Assembly (NCBI GenBank): GCA_938033695.1
Contig: CALHKE010000005.1
Span: 1 to 18,201, forward strand
Reading direction: 5' to 3'
Source of the DNA: an uncultured Candidatus Saccharibacteria bacterium
GTDB lineage: Bacteria; Patescibacteriota; Saccharimonadia; Saccharimonadales; Saccharimonadaceae
DNA: 18,201 bases
In this document: piece by piece, positions 1 through 6,847 of the stretch
Layout of the letters: each line of letters begins with the position of its first letter
How positions within the stretch are numbered: position 1 is the stretch's first letter
Notes under the pieces: generated by a model
Told to the model about the DNA's origin: nothing
Seen by the model: the letters and a program-made list of their open reading frames with translations, nothing else
Database searches by the model: none
Made by a program: the position numbers and the translations under genes

Positions 1-2875
1 TGTTGGTGACGTTGCTGGTGATATTGATTTTCTTGGCAAAGATGAGAACTTGCGGGAAGTCGTCTACGGCGTTGTAGGTTTCGTGAGCGATATTGATATT
101 GCGATCGATCGTAAGAGTGCCATCGACATACATGGCGAGAGTATTCATGAGCTTTTCGCCAGTGGTATTGCTTCTTGCGATGAGGTTGCCGCCGCGATCG
201 AATTGATAGAAATTGGCGGTACTGTTCATAGCGCTGAGACTGGTATCTCCCTGGTGATAGAGCTGAGAAAGGCCGAGATAGTTCTTCGCAGAGGTCTCAT
301 TAGAGGTGAGGCTAGTGATGGTATTAGAAGAATTTCGGATGATAGTATCGCGGAAGCGAGCTTTGAGGCGGGCGAGGACGGCGGAGCCGATGCGAGAGAT
401 GCCAGATTCGCCAGATTTATTATCGTTCGAAACTGTGAGTGGACTTAAGGCGATTTGGTTACTTGCGGAATCTGCACCACCATTTGGCAGATTGAAGTTG
501 TAATTTTCTTCGTAGCCTTGAATAGCGCCAGTGCCAAAGCCGTTAACTTTGCCAGCAGCAAGTGCGCTAAATTCCGTCCAAGAACCGAAAAATTTAGTGG
601 AAGCAGATGGGTAGGCGCCGAGACCACCACCGACGGCTTTATTGGAAACTGAGGTAATAATGGAGCCATTGGTGTAAATTCCGCCACCGAGAACTTGGAA
701 ATTTGGCTTCTTGGCAAGTGTGACGCAGGAGGCAGCGGAAATATGATATTGATTATTGCCGCCATTCATCGCGGAGCCACTGGTGTTATTTTCAATGGTA
801 TTTTCGGCTGAGTCGTGAGAAGCGGCTGGCCAGATGACAGAGCGGGTGCAATATTTTTTACCAAGGCCAGCGCCAGGGAGATTGTCTGGGATGGTACGTT
901 CGTATAACTCAGTATTATTTTTTTCACCGGAAAAATTACCGCTTGTGTTTATGGTTCTTGAAAATTCGTCGACTAGATTACATTGTTCGGTGCCACTACA
1001 GATAGTATTACTGGCGCGAGTTTCTTCTTGAAGCCTAGATTCTGGATAATTCTCATCGACGATCATTTCGTAGACTTTGACGGTTTGATCGGGACGAGTA
1101 TGGGTAGCGTATGGGGTTTTAGAAATTAGTTCATTAGTACGTGGGGTGACGCCGTAATTGGCGCTAATATTGATTTTATTACCGATAAAACCAACACCGC
1201 CTTCGGAAGATTCGATATAGCTATGGATAGAGGTATTGAAATTATATGGGGTGTAGACAGAGGATTTTTTCTCAAGGTAGGTATCTTGGCCGTCGGAGCG
1301 GGTGGAGACGGTATCGTCAATGTATTTTCTAATATAATAATCTTCTTTTGGCCTACTGCATCCATTAGGGGTTGGCGTACATTTGGAGCCGGGTACAGGT
1401 CTCCTTTTTTTGAGATTTGTCTGATGACCCCACGAACCCAAACTCCCGCCATCTACAGCACTTTCATAGGAATCATTTTGATAATGGTTGACTTGTTTAT
1501 TTTCTTTTTCCCAGGTGGTGTATTCATGATACCAAGCACGAAGATTGTTATAGCGAATACCTTGAGAAATTACAGTGCCAACTTCCGTGGTGTTCCCAGT
1601 CTTGGCGGCAGAATCACAACCGGATTGATAATCGAGGAATCCAGGTATTTGGTAACCAACGGTGAGTTTAGGTGTATTGATTTTATAATAACGAGTATCA
1701 CAAGAATAGCTGGAGGAGGCTTTTTGGGTAGGAGATAGTGCAGTAAAGCCATAATCTTCGGCATTGATACCGCTTCCGGTTATAGGTCTTACGCTACTAT
1801 TATTGATGGAGTGAATTTGTCCATCATGAACTGGTGAGTCGCCAAAAAGATAATTATTGTTTCTACCGCCATTCTTTTCGGCAAAAATTTCAAATTGACT
1901 AGCTGGGGGAGCCTCGGCGTATTTGACTTGCTGATTTTTGGTTTGCCGCCCAACTTGCTGAACTGGGAAACAAAAAGTTTCATAAAATTGCACGCGATCG
2001 CCTGGTCTTGCAAGGACGAAATTTTTACCTTTGAGATTTTTTTGCCAAGAATTATGGCCTAGGGATCCAGTATAAGAATGATTGATCACGCCAGTATCTG
2101 CGCCAGTAGCCCCCTTGTAGTACATACCTTCAACTCCAGAAATTTGACTACAGGTGGTGTTGGTAGCTGTGGATGGGGGTTCTGGTTTGTTTTTATCGTC
2201 ATCTTCATCAATGATGGTGTCTCTGGTGCAGAACCAAGAAAATTCACCACGGTTCCATTTTTCGACTTCGATCGGATCAGGTTTACCGTCACGATCTTTG
2301 TATGTGTAATGGTCCATAACTTCTTGTTCTGGTCTACGATTACCTTGTCCTTTTAATGTATTATAGTGTGCACTAGAGCGATTTTTTAAAAAGTTTTTAT
2401 AAAAAAGAGGAAGTGCGGCGGCCCCAGTGGCTTTCTTGGTATTTTTATTATAGAAATTATAGACAAATATATAAACACCAGAACTTTTGCCACAACCATA
2501 AACTTCATTGTCGCCAGGTTTTAGTTTAGTCGGAGAGTTATTAGTTGGATAAGTCGGATCCGTATTGGTTAAGAATCGCGAGTATGGAATATGATCGCGA
2601 GCATTCTTGTCGATACCCATTTTGTCGAAATTGTATAGCACCCAAGAAGTACCGGCATAAGATTTAAACATACTGTAACAAATAGTATTAGAACAGTCAC
2701 CATTTTTATCTCCAGTGCCACCCTCGCTTTTACTTGGAGCTCCAGGTTTGGTTACGGCATAAATGGGAAGAAATTTGACTAAAGAGAATCCAATAACAAA
2801 TAAAAATAGCAGAGTGAATAAGCACCCTACCTTACGTTTGATAGAGAAATTTTTTAATCCCATAACCCGTTTCAT
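1..2875 (-). CDS. Large secreted/surface protein, 3' end outside window
   Basis: A single minus-strand frame stays open from the ATG at 2875 to the window edge, about 958 codons, with no stop inside the window. The N-terminus has a basic stretch (MKRVMGLKNFSIKRK) and one hydrophobic segment at about residues 17-36, ending near IYA, so it is a signal peptide or anchor. The rest is polar and rich in Asn, Ser, Thr and Gly with scattered Cys. A Gly-rich block at about residues 722-765 (KPNFQVLGGGIYTNG, then FGSWTEF) and the last visible part (VLIFAKKINITSNVTN) look like beta-strand repeats. I recall similar blocks in large Saccharibacteria surface proteins, but cannot verify this here. No enzyme motif is visible. 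The start fits an extended -10 six bases upstream with no SD. The smaller apparent reading frames on both strands here are shadows. Confidence 0.85.
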   Translation of the reverse strand, partial: MKRVMGLKNFSIKRKVGCLFTLLFLFVIGFSLVKFLPIYAVTKPGAPSKSEGGTGDKNGDCSNTICYSMFKSYAGTSWVLYNFDKMGIDKNARDHIPYSRFLTNTDPTYPTNNSPTKLKPGDNEVYGCGKSSGVYIFVYNFYNKNTKKATGAAALPLFYKNFLKNRSSAHYNTLKGQGNRRPEQEVMDHYTYKDRDGKPDPIEVEKWNRGEFSWFCTRDTIIDEDDDKNKPEPPSTATNTTCSQISGVEGMYYKGATGADTGVINHSYTGSLGHNSWQKNLKGKNFVLARPGDRVQFYETFCFPVQQVGRQTKNQQVKYAEAPPASQFEIFAEKNGGRNNNYLFGDSPVHDGQIHSINNSSVRPITGSGINAEDYGFTALSPTQKASSSYSCDTRYYKINTPKLTVGYQIPGFLDYQSGCDSAAKTGNTTEVGTVISQGIRYNNLRAWYHEYTTWEKENKQVNHYQNDSYESAVDGGSLGSWGHQTNLKKRRPVPGSKCTPTPNGCSRPKEDYYIRKYIDDTVSTRSDGQDTYLEKKSSVYTPYNFNTSIHSYIESSEGGVGFIGNKINISANYGVTPRTNELISKTPYATHTRPDQTVKVYEMIVDENYPESRLQEETRASNTICSGTEQCNLVDEFSRTINTSGNFSGEKNNTELYERTIPDNLPGAGLGKKYCTRSVIWPAASHDSAENTIENNTSGSAMNGGNNQYHISAASCVTLAKKPNFQVLGGGIYTNGSIITSVSNKAVGGGLGAYPSASTKFFGSWTEFSALAAGKVNGFGTGAIQGYEENYNFNLPNGGADSASNQIALSPLTVSNDNKSGESGISRIGSAVLARLKARFRDTIIRNSSNTITSLTSNETSAKNYLGLSQLYHQGDTSLSAMNSTANFYQFDRGGNLIARSNTTGEKLMNTLAMYVDGTLTIDRNINIAHETYNAVDDFPQVLIFAKKINITSNVTN

Positions 2876-2881
2876 AATTTT

Positions 2882-2890
2882 ATTTTAGCA
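2882..2890 (-). promoter_or_regulatory. Extended -10 directly before the large surface protein gene
   Basis: On the minus strand TGC-TAAAAT is followed by six bases (AAAATT) and the ATG at 2875. No SD is present and no good -35 is visible, because the upstream bases belong to the terminator of the preceding gene. Initiation about seven bases after the -10 would give a leaderless mRNA. Confidence 0.45.
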
Positions 2891-2900
2891 TAAAAAGAAT

Positions 2901-2931
2901 AGAAAAAACCACCTCATTTTGAGATGGTTTT
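2901..2931 (-). terminator. Intrinsic terminator of the 307-residue secreted protein gene
   Basis: Read on the minus strand, an 11-bp stem (AAACCATCTCA with TGAGGTGGTTT, one G-U pair) and a 3-base loop are followed by a run of T. It lies about 32 bases after the stop at 2963 and ends just before the promoter of the next gene, separating the two transcripts. Confidence 0.8.
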
Positions 2932-2962
2932 ATATAGAATTTGAAGAAGTGATTTTTGAGAA

Positions 2963-3886
2963 TTAGATAGTAGTATTAATGAATTCAGGCAGACTGAAAT
3001 AGAATTCTTGAAGCCTTTTTGCCCTTTCAGCAATTAGACTTGGATTATCATCAGTATAAATATTATTTATATACTGACTATGCTTAGCAACCCTATCCAT
3101 ATTGAAGCCAGAGACGTAGAGTTTTAAGTCGGGTCTCTCTGGGTAATAAATTTGGACGGGGTCTTTTGGATGAGCAATATTGTCATTCCACCAATTAGCG
3201 CCTTCCTTGGTAATAAATGAAGCTTCTTTAGCATCGATCCACCATTTTTCATTAAAAGCGGCGTGTTTATGCCAATAGCCATCCATATAATACATAGGTG
3301 TATAAATCTCCCTGTGATCTTCCCAACATCCTTGAGGGTCAAATGTTATTTCAACTTCTAATCGTGGTGTAAGGGTCCAATCCTTCATAATTGATTCATC
3401 AGACACTTTTTTCCGAAATACTATACTATTGTCAGTGTAATATTGCTTGGAATTGTTTGACTCAAGTATAACCAATCCATTTAAATTAGGGTCGTTCCAA
3501 TCTTTTAGATTAAAATGTCTTATGAATAGATTATTTTCAATGGTGACATTGTTGTCGGAATACTCATCTGCAACAAAGCCGTTATCGGCAGCCCAGTCGA
3601 TGTATGCAAACTGACCGTCGGCAAAACGCTGATATAATCTCCAGTTATATTTATCGAACTGACGATTCTCAGCCTTGAGCTGCTGCGCGGGATACTGGTA
3701 TTTGCCAGTATCGTACTGAATATCACTTTGAACTTCCTTGTTCGCAGTAGTATCGGTGGAGCTTTGTCCGCTTTGGTTGGCACTGGGCTTCAACCCCAAA
3801 ACACCAGCCTCAGCGGCAAATGCATTCACAGTTGATAAAGATAAAACTGCTACAGCCAACATTGCTACAATACTTTTTTTAATCAT
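2963..3886 (-). CDS. Secreted protein of unknown function, 307 aa
   Basis: The product has a classic Sec signal peptide: MIKK, a hydrophobic core at residues 5-21, and a likely cleavage after AFA (about residue 24/25). The mature part starts with a Ser/Thr/Gln-rich linker at about residues 30-60. An aromatic-rich domain follows, with many Trp and Tyr (for example YNWRLYQRF, CWEDHREIY, NEKWWIDAKE). I recognise no family. It has no C-terminal anchor or sorting motif, so it is probably released or associated with the envelope. The start is secured by GAAAGAGGTG six bases upstream. It is a single-gene transcript with a near-consensus promoter at 3971-3999 and a terminator at 2901-2931, so expression is probably high. 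Confidence 0.85.
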   Translation of the reverse strand: MIKKSIVAMLAVAVLSLSTVNAFAAEAGVLGLKPSANQSGQSSTDTTANKEVQSDIQYDTGKYQYPAQQLKAENRQFDKYNWRLYQRFADGQFAYIDWAADNGFVADEYSDNNVTIENNLFIRHFNLKDWNDPNLNGLVILESNNSKQYYTDNSIVFRKKVSDESIMKDWTLTPRLEVEITFDPQGCWEDHREIYTPMYYMDGYWHKHAAFNEKWWIDAKEASFITKEGANWWNDNIAHPKDPVQIYYPERPDLKLYVSGFNMDRVAKHSQYINNIYTDDNPSLIAERAKRLQEFYFSLPEFINTTI

Positions 3887-3901
3887 AATTCACCTCTTTC
3901 T

Positions 3902-3933
3902 AAAAAGGGCTATCCTGGTATGACCAGAATAGC
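3902..3933 (-). promoter_or_regulatory. Hairpin with T-run in the 5' UTR of the secreted protein gene
   Basis: On the minus strand GCTATTCTGGT and ACCAGGATAGC (3909-3919 and 3923-3933) form an 11-bp stem with one G-U pair and a 3-base loop, followed by CCC and five T, then the SD. The geometry is that of a weak terminator or an mRNA-stabilising leader. Confidence 0.5.
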
Positions 3934-3970
3934 AAGTGTAAGTTATTCGGGGTATACCAAATCTGCCGAC

Positions 3971-3999
3971 ATTATATAACATTTATGGTTATATGTCAA
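3971..3999 (-). promoter_or_regulatory. Consensus sigma-70-type promoter for the 307-aa secreted protein
   Basis: On the minus strand TTGACA (3994-3999), a 17-base spacer and TATAAT (3971-3976) match the consensus exactly. The expected start is near 3964, giving a 5' UTR of about 78 bases that contains the hairpin at 3909-3933. Confidence 0.9.
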
Positions 4000-4112
4000 T
4001 CATAATCCTGAACTAACATCTCAAGTGCAACATTAAGCAGCAAAATAGAGATATCAATTGTTCTTGGCTCTGTTAATAAAATTGAAGACTTAATGGATGT
4101 AATGAGAAGATT
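4000..4112. other. Intergenic stretch with an orphan coding-like segment
   Basis: This lies between the 307-aa gene's promoter and the end of the next minus-strand gene. The plus frame 4012-4116 is open for 34 codons and ends in TAG, but has no start codon or SD. It reads like the end of a small folded domain (ISIVLGSVNKIEDLMDVM). It may be a gene remnant or chance. Nothing else is visible. Confidence 0.3.
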
Positions 4113-4424
4113 TTAGTCGGTATATTCAAATAAAAGTGTACCAGATGTCTGCTCTTTTGAAGCATTGTTTTTGACTGGTACTTCACGTTGAAGAACGAAT
4201 TCGAGTTTTATAAACTCGCCATCATTGAATTTTAAAAGATGTGGATAGACTTCGAAATCAAAATCGAGATAGTCGGCATCAATTAAGACATATTTTTTCT
4301 CATTTTTATCGCGAAAAAGATAGACCCAGGTATCAGGTTCAACTTGATAATGATCGCTTTCTACGAGACCTTCACAGTCATACGCGGCAATGATTTTTTC
4401 TCGTTCTGATTTCGATAAATACAT
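4113..4424 (-). CDS. Small hypothetical protein, 103 aa
   Basis: This is a soluble acidic protein without signal peptide or membrane segment, and I do not recognise the family. The N-terminal 20 residues (LSKSEREKIIAAYDCEG) look helical. The middle alternates in a beta-strand manner (TWVYLFRDKNEKKYVLIDADYLDF) and a Ser/Lys-rich tail ends in LLFEYTD. It begins 15 bases after the CYTH gene stop, so the two are probably one transcript. No strong SD is visible before the ATG, so translation may be coupled. The spacing suggests a functional link with the CYTH protein, but the sequence itself does not show one. Confidence 0.7.
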   Translation of the reverse strand: MYLSKSEREKIIAAYDCEGLVESDHYQVEPDTWVYLFRDKNEKKYVLIDADYLDFDFEVYPHLLKFNDGEFIKLEFVLQREVPVKNNASKEQTSGTLLFEYTD

Positions 4425-4439
4425 ATATCTATCAGATTT

Positions 4440-4961
4440 TTATAGTTTTTGGTAATTAAAACGCGCTAATTCTGGTTTGATGTCTTGGTAAGATTTGCCA
4501 GCCAAGACGCCGCCGGCGGTAAAACTTTCTTGGGTGACATCAGCTAGGGCGATACTCGGCGTCTTGAATGAGGATTTTTCGGAAATAGTTTTGAATTCAA
4601 AGTCAATTAGGACTAAACCTTTAAGTTGGTCTTGAAAAACATCCACTTCGGCATTATGACCTTCGATTATTATATTGTAGCGATCTTTAGAAACGCGCTT
4701 TTTACTACAGCTAATGAGAGCTTCGAACTCATCTTTTGTAAGAGGTATGGTTTGTTCGATTTGCTCAGAGGCATCGCCATCTTTGACGGGAGTTTTCTTG
4801 GTGATTTCATATAGATTACCGCGTTTTCTCAGGCGAAGATGTGAGTGCTCGGCAGTGTCAGGAATATAAACATCGGTAATACGAGTCGGAATAGCGTCTT
4901 TAATTCCCTCTGGAATTTCTTTGGCAAGGAAGGTAAGTTCTAATTCTAGTTCTCGACTCAT
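4440..4961 (-). CDS. CYTH-domain protein (triphosphate tunnel metalloenzyme family)
   Basis: The signature ExExE of the CYTH family is at residues 4-8 (ELELE). Further typical features are a basic strand HSHLRLRKRG (about 39-48), YEITKKTP (about 51-58), a Glu-rich strand (IEQTIPL), KDRYNI, and AEVDVFQDQLKGLVLIDFEF, which alternates charged and hydrophobic residues as tunnel strands do. Family members hydrolyse triphosphate compounds (inorganic triphosphate, thiamine triphosphate) or act as adenylate cyclases. The substrate cannot be told from sequence. The length of 173 aa is normal for a single-domain member. An A/G-rich stretch AAGAAG upstream could be a weak SD. It lies 80 bases downstream of trpS on the same strand with no clear terminator between, so it may be read through from trpS. 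Confidence 0.85.
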   Translation of the reverse strand: MSRELELELTFLAKEIPEGIKDAIPTRITDVYIPDTAEHSHLRLRKRGNLYEITKKTPVKDGDASEQIEQTIPLTKDEFEALISCSKKRVSKDRYNIIIEGHNAEVDVFQDQLKGLVLIDFEFKTISEKSSFKTPSIALADVTQESFTAGGVLAGKSYQDIKPELARFNYQKL

Positions 4962-5041
4962 TTTTCTTCTTAATATAGGTTGAGGTTTTGTAAATTTTTA
5001 AAACGATTTAACACTGCTGGGCGTGTTGGACTTAAAAATAT

Positions 5042-6064
5042 TTAGCGCAGGCCGACGGCTTTTTGGACTTCGAGGAGTTTTTGGTTGGCGACTTGATTGG
5101 CGTATTTTTCGCCCTCTTCGAGCAACTGATAGATTTCTTCGTCGGTGATGTTTTGGACTTTGGCTTGGAAATTTGAAATATGCTCAACTAGACGTTCGGC
5201 AACGAGTTTTTTGAGTTCACCATATTGCGAGCGGTGTTCCCAAGAAGCAATGAGATCGCGAAGAGGGGTGTCGGTAATGGCGGCGAGAATTTGCAAGAGA
5301 TTGGAAATGCCTGGCTGAGTTTTGAAATCGAAATTAATATCAGCAAGCGAGTCGGTGGTGGCGGACATGATTTTTTTGCGGATGCGCTCTGGGAGATCGG
5401 CGAGCATAATTTTGCTATTGTCGGAATCGGCGGATTTACTCATTTTCTTTTCTGGATTCATTAAATCGCGAATGCGCAGAGCAAAAGATTGAGTGTCGCC
5501 GTACATGAATTTGACCTGGTTTTCGGTATTTTCAGGAATGGTAAAAATTTCACCGTATTTATGATTGAAGCGTTCGGCGATATTACGGGTGAGTTCGATG
5601 TGCTGGAATTGATCTTCCCCGACTGGCACATAATTGGCGCTATAAAGCAAAATATCGGCGGCCATGAGGATTGGGTAGTCAAAAATCCCGACATTGGTGG
5701 AAAGATTGCCGTTATGACTTTTATCCTTAAATTGGGTCATGCGAAGAGCCTCACCCATAGTGGTGTGGCAATTTAAAATCCAGGCTAGCTCTGAGTGAGC
5801 CGGGACGTAAGATTGGCGATAAAAATGCACATTTTTGTTTAATTCGAGGCCGGCAGCGAGATAATAACGAATAGTGCGGAGCATGTTGGACTGAAGATCG
5901 CCATCGGTTTCACTAATAATGGAATGAAGATCTGGGACGAAAATATTGACGTGATGAGTGCTAGAGTATTGATTGGCAAGGCGAACTATCGGAAGCATGG
6001 CGCCAAGAAAATTGCCGAGGGTGAGGTCGGAGTTAATGCGAATGCCGGTCAAGATTGTTTTCAT
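5042..6064 (-). CDS. trpS: Tryptophanyl-tRNA synthetase
   Basis: This class I synthetase charges tRNA-Trp with tryptophan in the cytoplasm. At 340 aa it is full length for the bacterial enzyme. The HIGH-equivalent motif is TLGNF at residues 15-19 within GIRINSDLTLGNFLGAM. The conserved core includes DYPILMAADILLY (about 129-141) and VPVGEDQFQH (about 146-155), and the KMSKS loop is intact at residues 207-211. No residue expected to be essential is missing. The start is preceded by TGC-TATAAT six bases upstream and has no SD, which fits a leaderless transcript. The gene is 27 bases downstream of a small unknown gene and could also be reached from that gene's promoter. Confidence 0.97.
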   Translation of the reverse strand: MKTILTGIRINSDLTLGNFLGAMLPIVRLANQYSSTHHVNIFVPDLHSIISETDGDLQSNMLRTIRYYLAAGLELNKNVHFYRQSYVPAHSELAWILNCHTTMGEALRMTQFKDKSHNGNLSTNVGIFDYPILMAADILLYSANYVPVGEDQFQHIELTRNIAERFNHKYGEIFTIPENTENQVKFMYGDTQSFALRIRDLMNPEKKMSKSADSDNSKIMLADLPERIRKKIMSATTDSLADINFDFKTQPGISNLLQILAAITDTPLRDLIASWEHRSQYGELKKLVAERLVEHISNFQAKVQNITDEEIYQLLEEGEKYANQVANQKLLEVQKAVGLR

Positions 6065-6070
6065 AAATCT

Positions 6071-6079
6071 ATTATAGCA
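6071..6079 (-). promoter_or_regulatory. Extended -10 directly before trpS
   Basis: On the minus strand TGC-TATAAT is followed by six bases (AGATTT) and the trpS ATG at 6064. It overlaps the 27-base gap after the upstream gene. No -35 match stands out, as is tolerated with an extended -10. Confidence 0.5.
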
Positions 6080-6091
6080 GGATTTTCTGGG

Positions 6092-6496
6092 TTAGGTGCG
6101 AGGTTTGATGAAGTCTATAGCGTCTGAAGTTAGAGAGTCGTCAGAAATTTCGGGTTTTTCGGCCTGGAATTTAATATGAGTTAGCTCGGATTTTAGGAGA
6201 TTGAGGTTTTTAAGATGTGGTTTTAGGTTATTCTTATGGCAAATTTTAGCAATAGCGTCACTAATTTGATGGTCAGTAAAACTCTGGTGAATGGCTAGAT
6301 TTTGGAAAAGATTTTGAATTTTTGAATTTGTGATGCCGAGGGTCCAGGTGACGACATTACCATCGATATCGATGTTAATTTGAAAATCAGGATCCGTCAG
6401 ATTTTGTCTTTTTAGTTCACTCAAAAATAAATCATAAAAAGCATAGGCATGAATGTGGGTGTAGTTAGCTTTTTCTGATTTGGTGTAGAATATCAT
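6092..6496 (-). CDS. Hypothetical protein, 134 aa, upstream of trpS
   Basis: This is a soluble protein with no signal peptide or membrane segment, and I do not recognise the family. It is rich in His, Asn and Leu. Residues 35-60 (DPDFQINIDIDGNVVTWTL) look like a two-strand hairpin. The rest looks helical (SKIQNLFQNLAIHQSF, DAIAKICHKN), and the C-terminus is acidic. The ATG lies six bases after a TATAAT and has no SD, consistent with a leaderless mRNA. The stop is 27 bases before trpS, so cotranscription is possible. Proximity to trpS alone does not give a function. Confidence 0.75.
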   Translation of the reverse strand: MIFYTKSEKANYTHIHAYAFYDLFLSELKRQNLTDPDFQINIDIDGNVVTWTLGITNSKIQNLFQNLAIHQSFTDHQISDAIAKICHKNNLKPHLKNLNLLKSELTHIKFQAEKPEISDDSLTSDAIDFIKPRT

Positions 6497-6502
6497 GGTT
6501 AT

Positions 6503-6508
6503 ATTATA
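6503..6508 (-). promoter_or_regulatory. -10 element directly before the 134-aa gene
   Basis: On the minus strand a consensus TATAAT is followed by six bases (ATAACC) and the ATG at 6496. The -35 region is poor. It lies just after the last hairpin terminator (6533-6572), so the gene probably has its own start rather than depending on read-through. Confidence 0.5.
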
Positions 6509-6532
6509 GACTTAAATTGGAATTTGAAGTAG

Positions 6533-6572
6533 AAAAAATCTCCCTAGTCCCAAACCATATCGGGGGGGAGAT
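6533..6572 (-). terminator. Terminator hairpin closing the non-coding stretch upstream of the trpS operon
   Basis: On the minus strand ATCTCCC (6566-6572) pairs with GGGAGAT (6538-6544) over a 21-base loop, followed by six T. Its 5' arm can alternatively pair with the 3' arm of the preceding hairpin (GGGAG with CTCCC). Confidence 0.65.
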
Positions 6573-6613
6573 AAAAAGCTCCCTGCCCAAAAACATACGA
6601 TGGTCGAGCTTTT
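6573..6613 (-). ncRNA. Candidate short hairpin RNA 2, ending in a terminator
   Basis: The predicted start of promoter 6620-6648 falls on 6613, which is also the first base of an 8-bp perfect stem (AAAAGCTC with GAGCTTTT, 6606-6613 and 6574-6581), followed by a run of T. A roughly 40-base RNA made only of hairpin and loop would result. Read-through extends it to the terminator at 6533. It could equally be an attenuated leader. Confidence 0.4.
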
Positions 6614-6619
6614 GGTTAT

Positions 6620-6648
6620 ATATTATGGCCAGAGTGGTGGTTTGTCAA
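6620..6648 (-). promoter_or_regulatory. Promoter of hairpin RNA 2
   Basis: On the minus strand TTGACA (6643-6648), a 17-base spacer and TAATAT (6620-6625). The expected start is at 6613. Confidence 0.7.
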
Positions 6649-6656
6649 TAATAGAT

Positions 6657-6710
6657 ATAAAAAAGAGACCCTCTTGTCCTAGGAACAAAACCTAGCGAAC
6701 GGTCTCTTTT
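6657..6710 (-). ncRNA. Candidate short hairpin RNA 1, ending in a terminator
   Basis: On the minus strand AAAAGAGACC (6701-6710) pairs perfectly with GGTCTCTTTT (6661-6670). An inner 5-bp stem (CTAGG at 6691-6695 with CCTAG at 6679-6683) closes a 7-base loop. A run of six T follows. The promoter at 6716-6744 would start transcription at or next to the first stem base, giving an RNA of about 50 bases. No start codon lies inside. It matches no RNA family I know. Confidence 0.45.
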
Positions 6711-6715
6711 ATCGG

Positions 6716-6744
6716 ATTCTAGTCTAAATGTGGTTAGTTGTCAA
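6716..6744 (-). promoter_or_regulatory. Promoter of hairpin RNA 1
   Basis: On the minus strand TTGACA (6739-6744), a 17-base spacer and TAGAAT (6716-6721). The expected start is near 6709. Confidence 0.75.
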
Positions 6745-6775
6745 TGAATGCTATTTTTTGTTCCCCATTTGAAAG

Positions 6776-6805
6776 AAAAAAGAACCACCTTAACTGGTGG
6801 TTCTT
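6776..6805 (-). terminator. Second terminator downstream of tRNA-Ala(CGC)
   Basis: A perfect 10-bp stem (AAGAACCACC with GGTGGTTCTT, 6780-6789 and 6796-6805) with a 6-base loop. On the minus strand it is followed by TTTTTT. It acts as a back-up to the terminator at 6811-6836, and its loop is complementary to that hairpin's loop. Confidence 0.75.
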
Positions 6806-6810
6806 AATAT

Positions 6811-6836
6811 AAAAAAACAACCTGTTAAGGTTGCTT
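6811..6836 (-). terminator. Terminator of tRNA-Ala(CGC)
   Basis: On the minus strand GCAACC, loop TTAACA and GGTTGT are followed by a run of T (6811-6817), beginning about a dozen bases after the tRNA 3' end. Confidence 0.75.
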
Positions 6837-6847
6837 TAAGTACTTGT

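Noticed and set aside
50..2356. Several small apparent genes on both strands in the first 2.4 kb
   Set aside because: They are antisense or out-of-frame shadows of the minus-strand frame that stays open from 2875 to 1. None has an SD or protein-like composition.
5010..5035. Possible terminator after trpS (AACAC/GTGTT stem)
   Set aside because: The stem is only five pairs and no T-run follows directly.
6504..6596. A 30-residue leader peptide with a Trp codon (minus strand, ATG at 6596) for trp attenuation
   Set aside because: It has only a single Trp, no SD before the ATG, and its end runs into the -10 of the next gene. Probably chance.
6497..6720. T-box or other known tRNA-sensing leader for trpS
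   Set aside because: No T-box consensus (AGGGTGGNACCGCG-like) is present and no specifier loop can be drawn. The hairpins are short simple stems.
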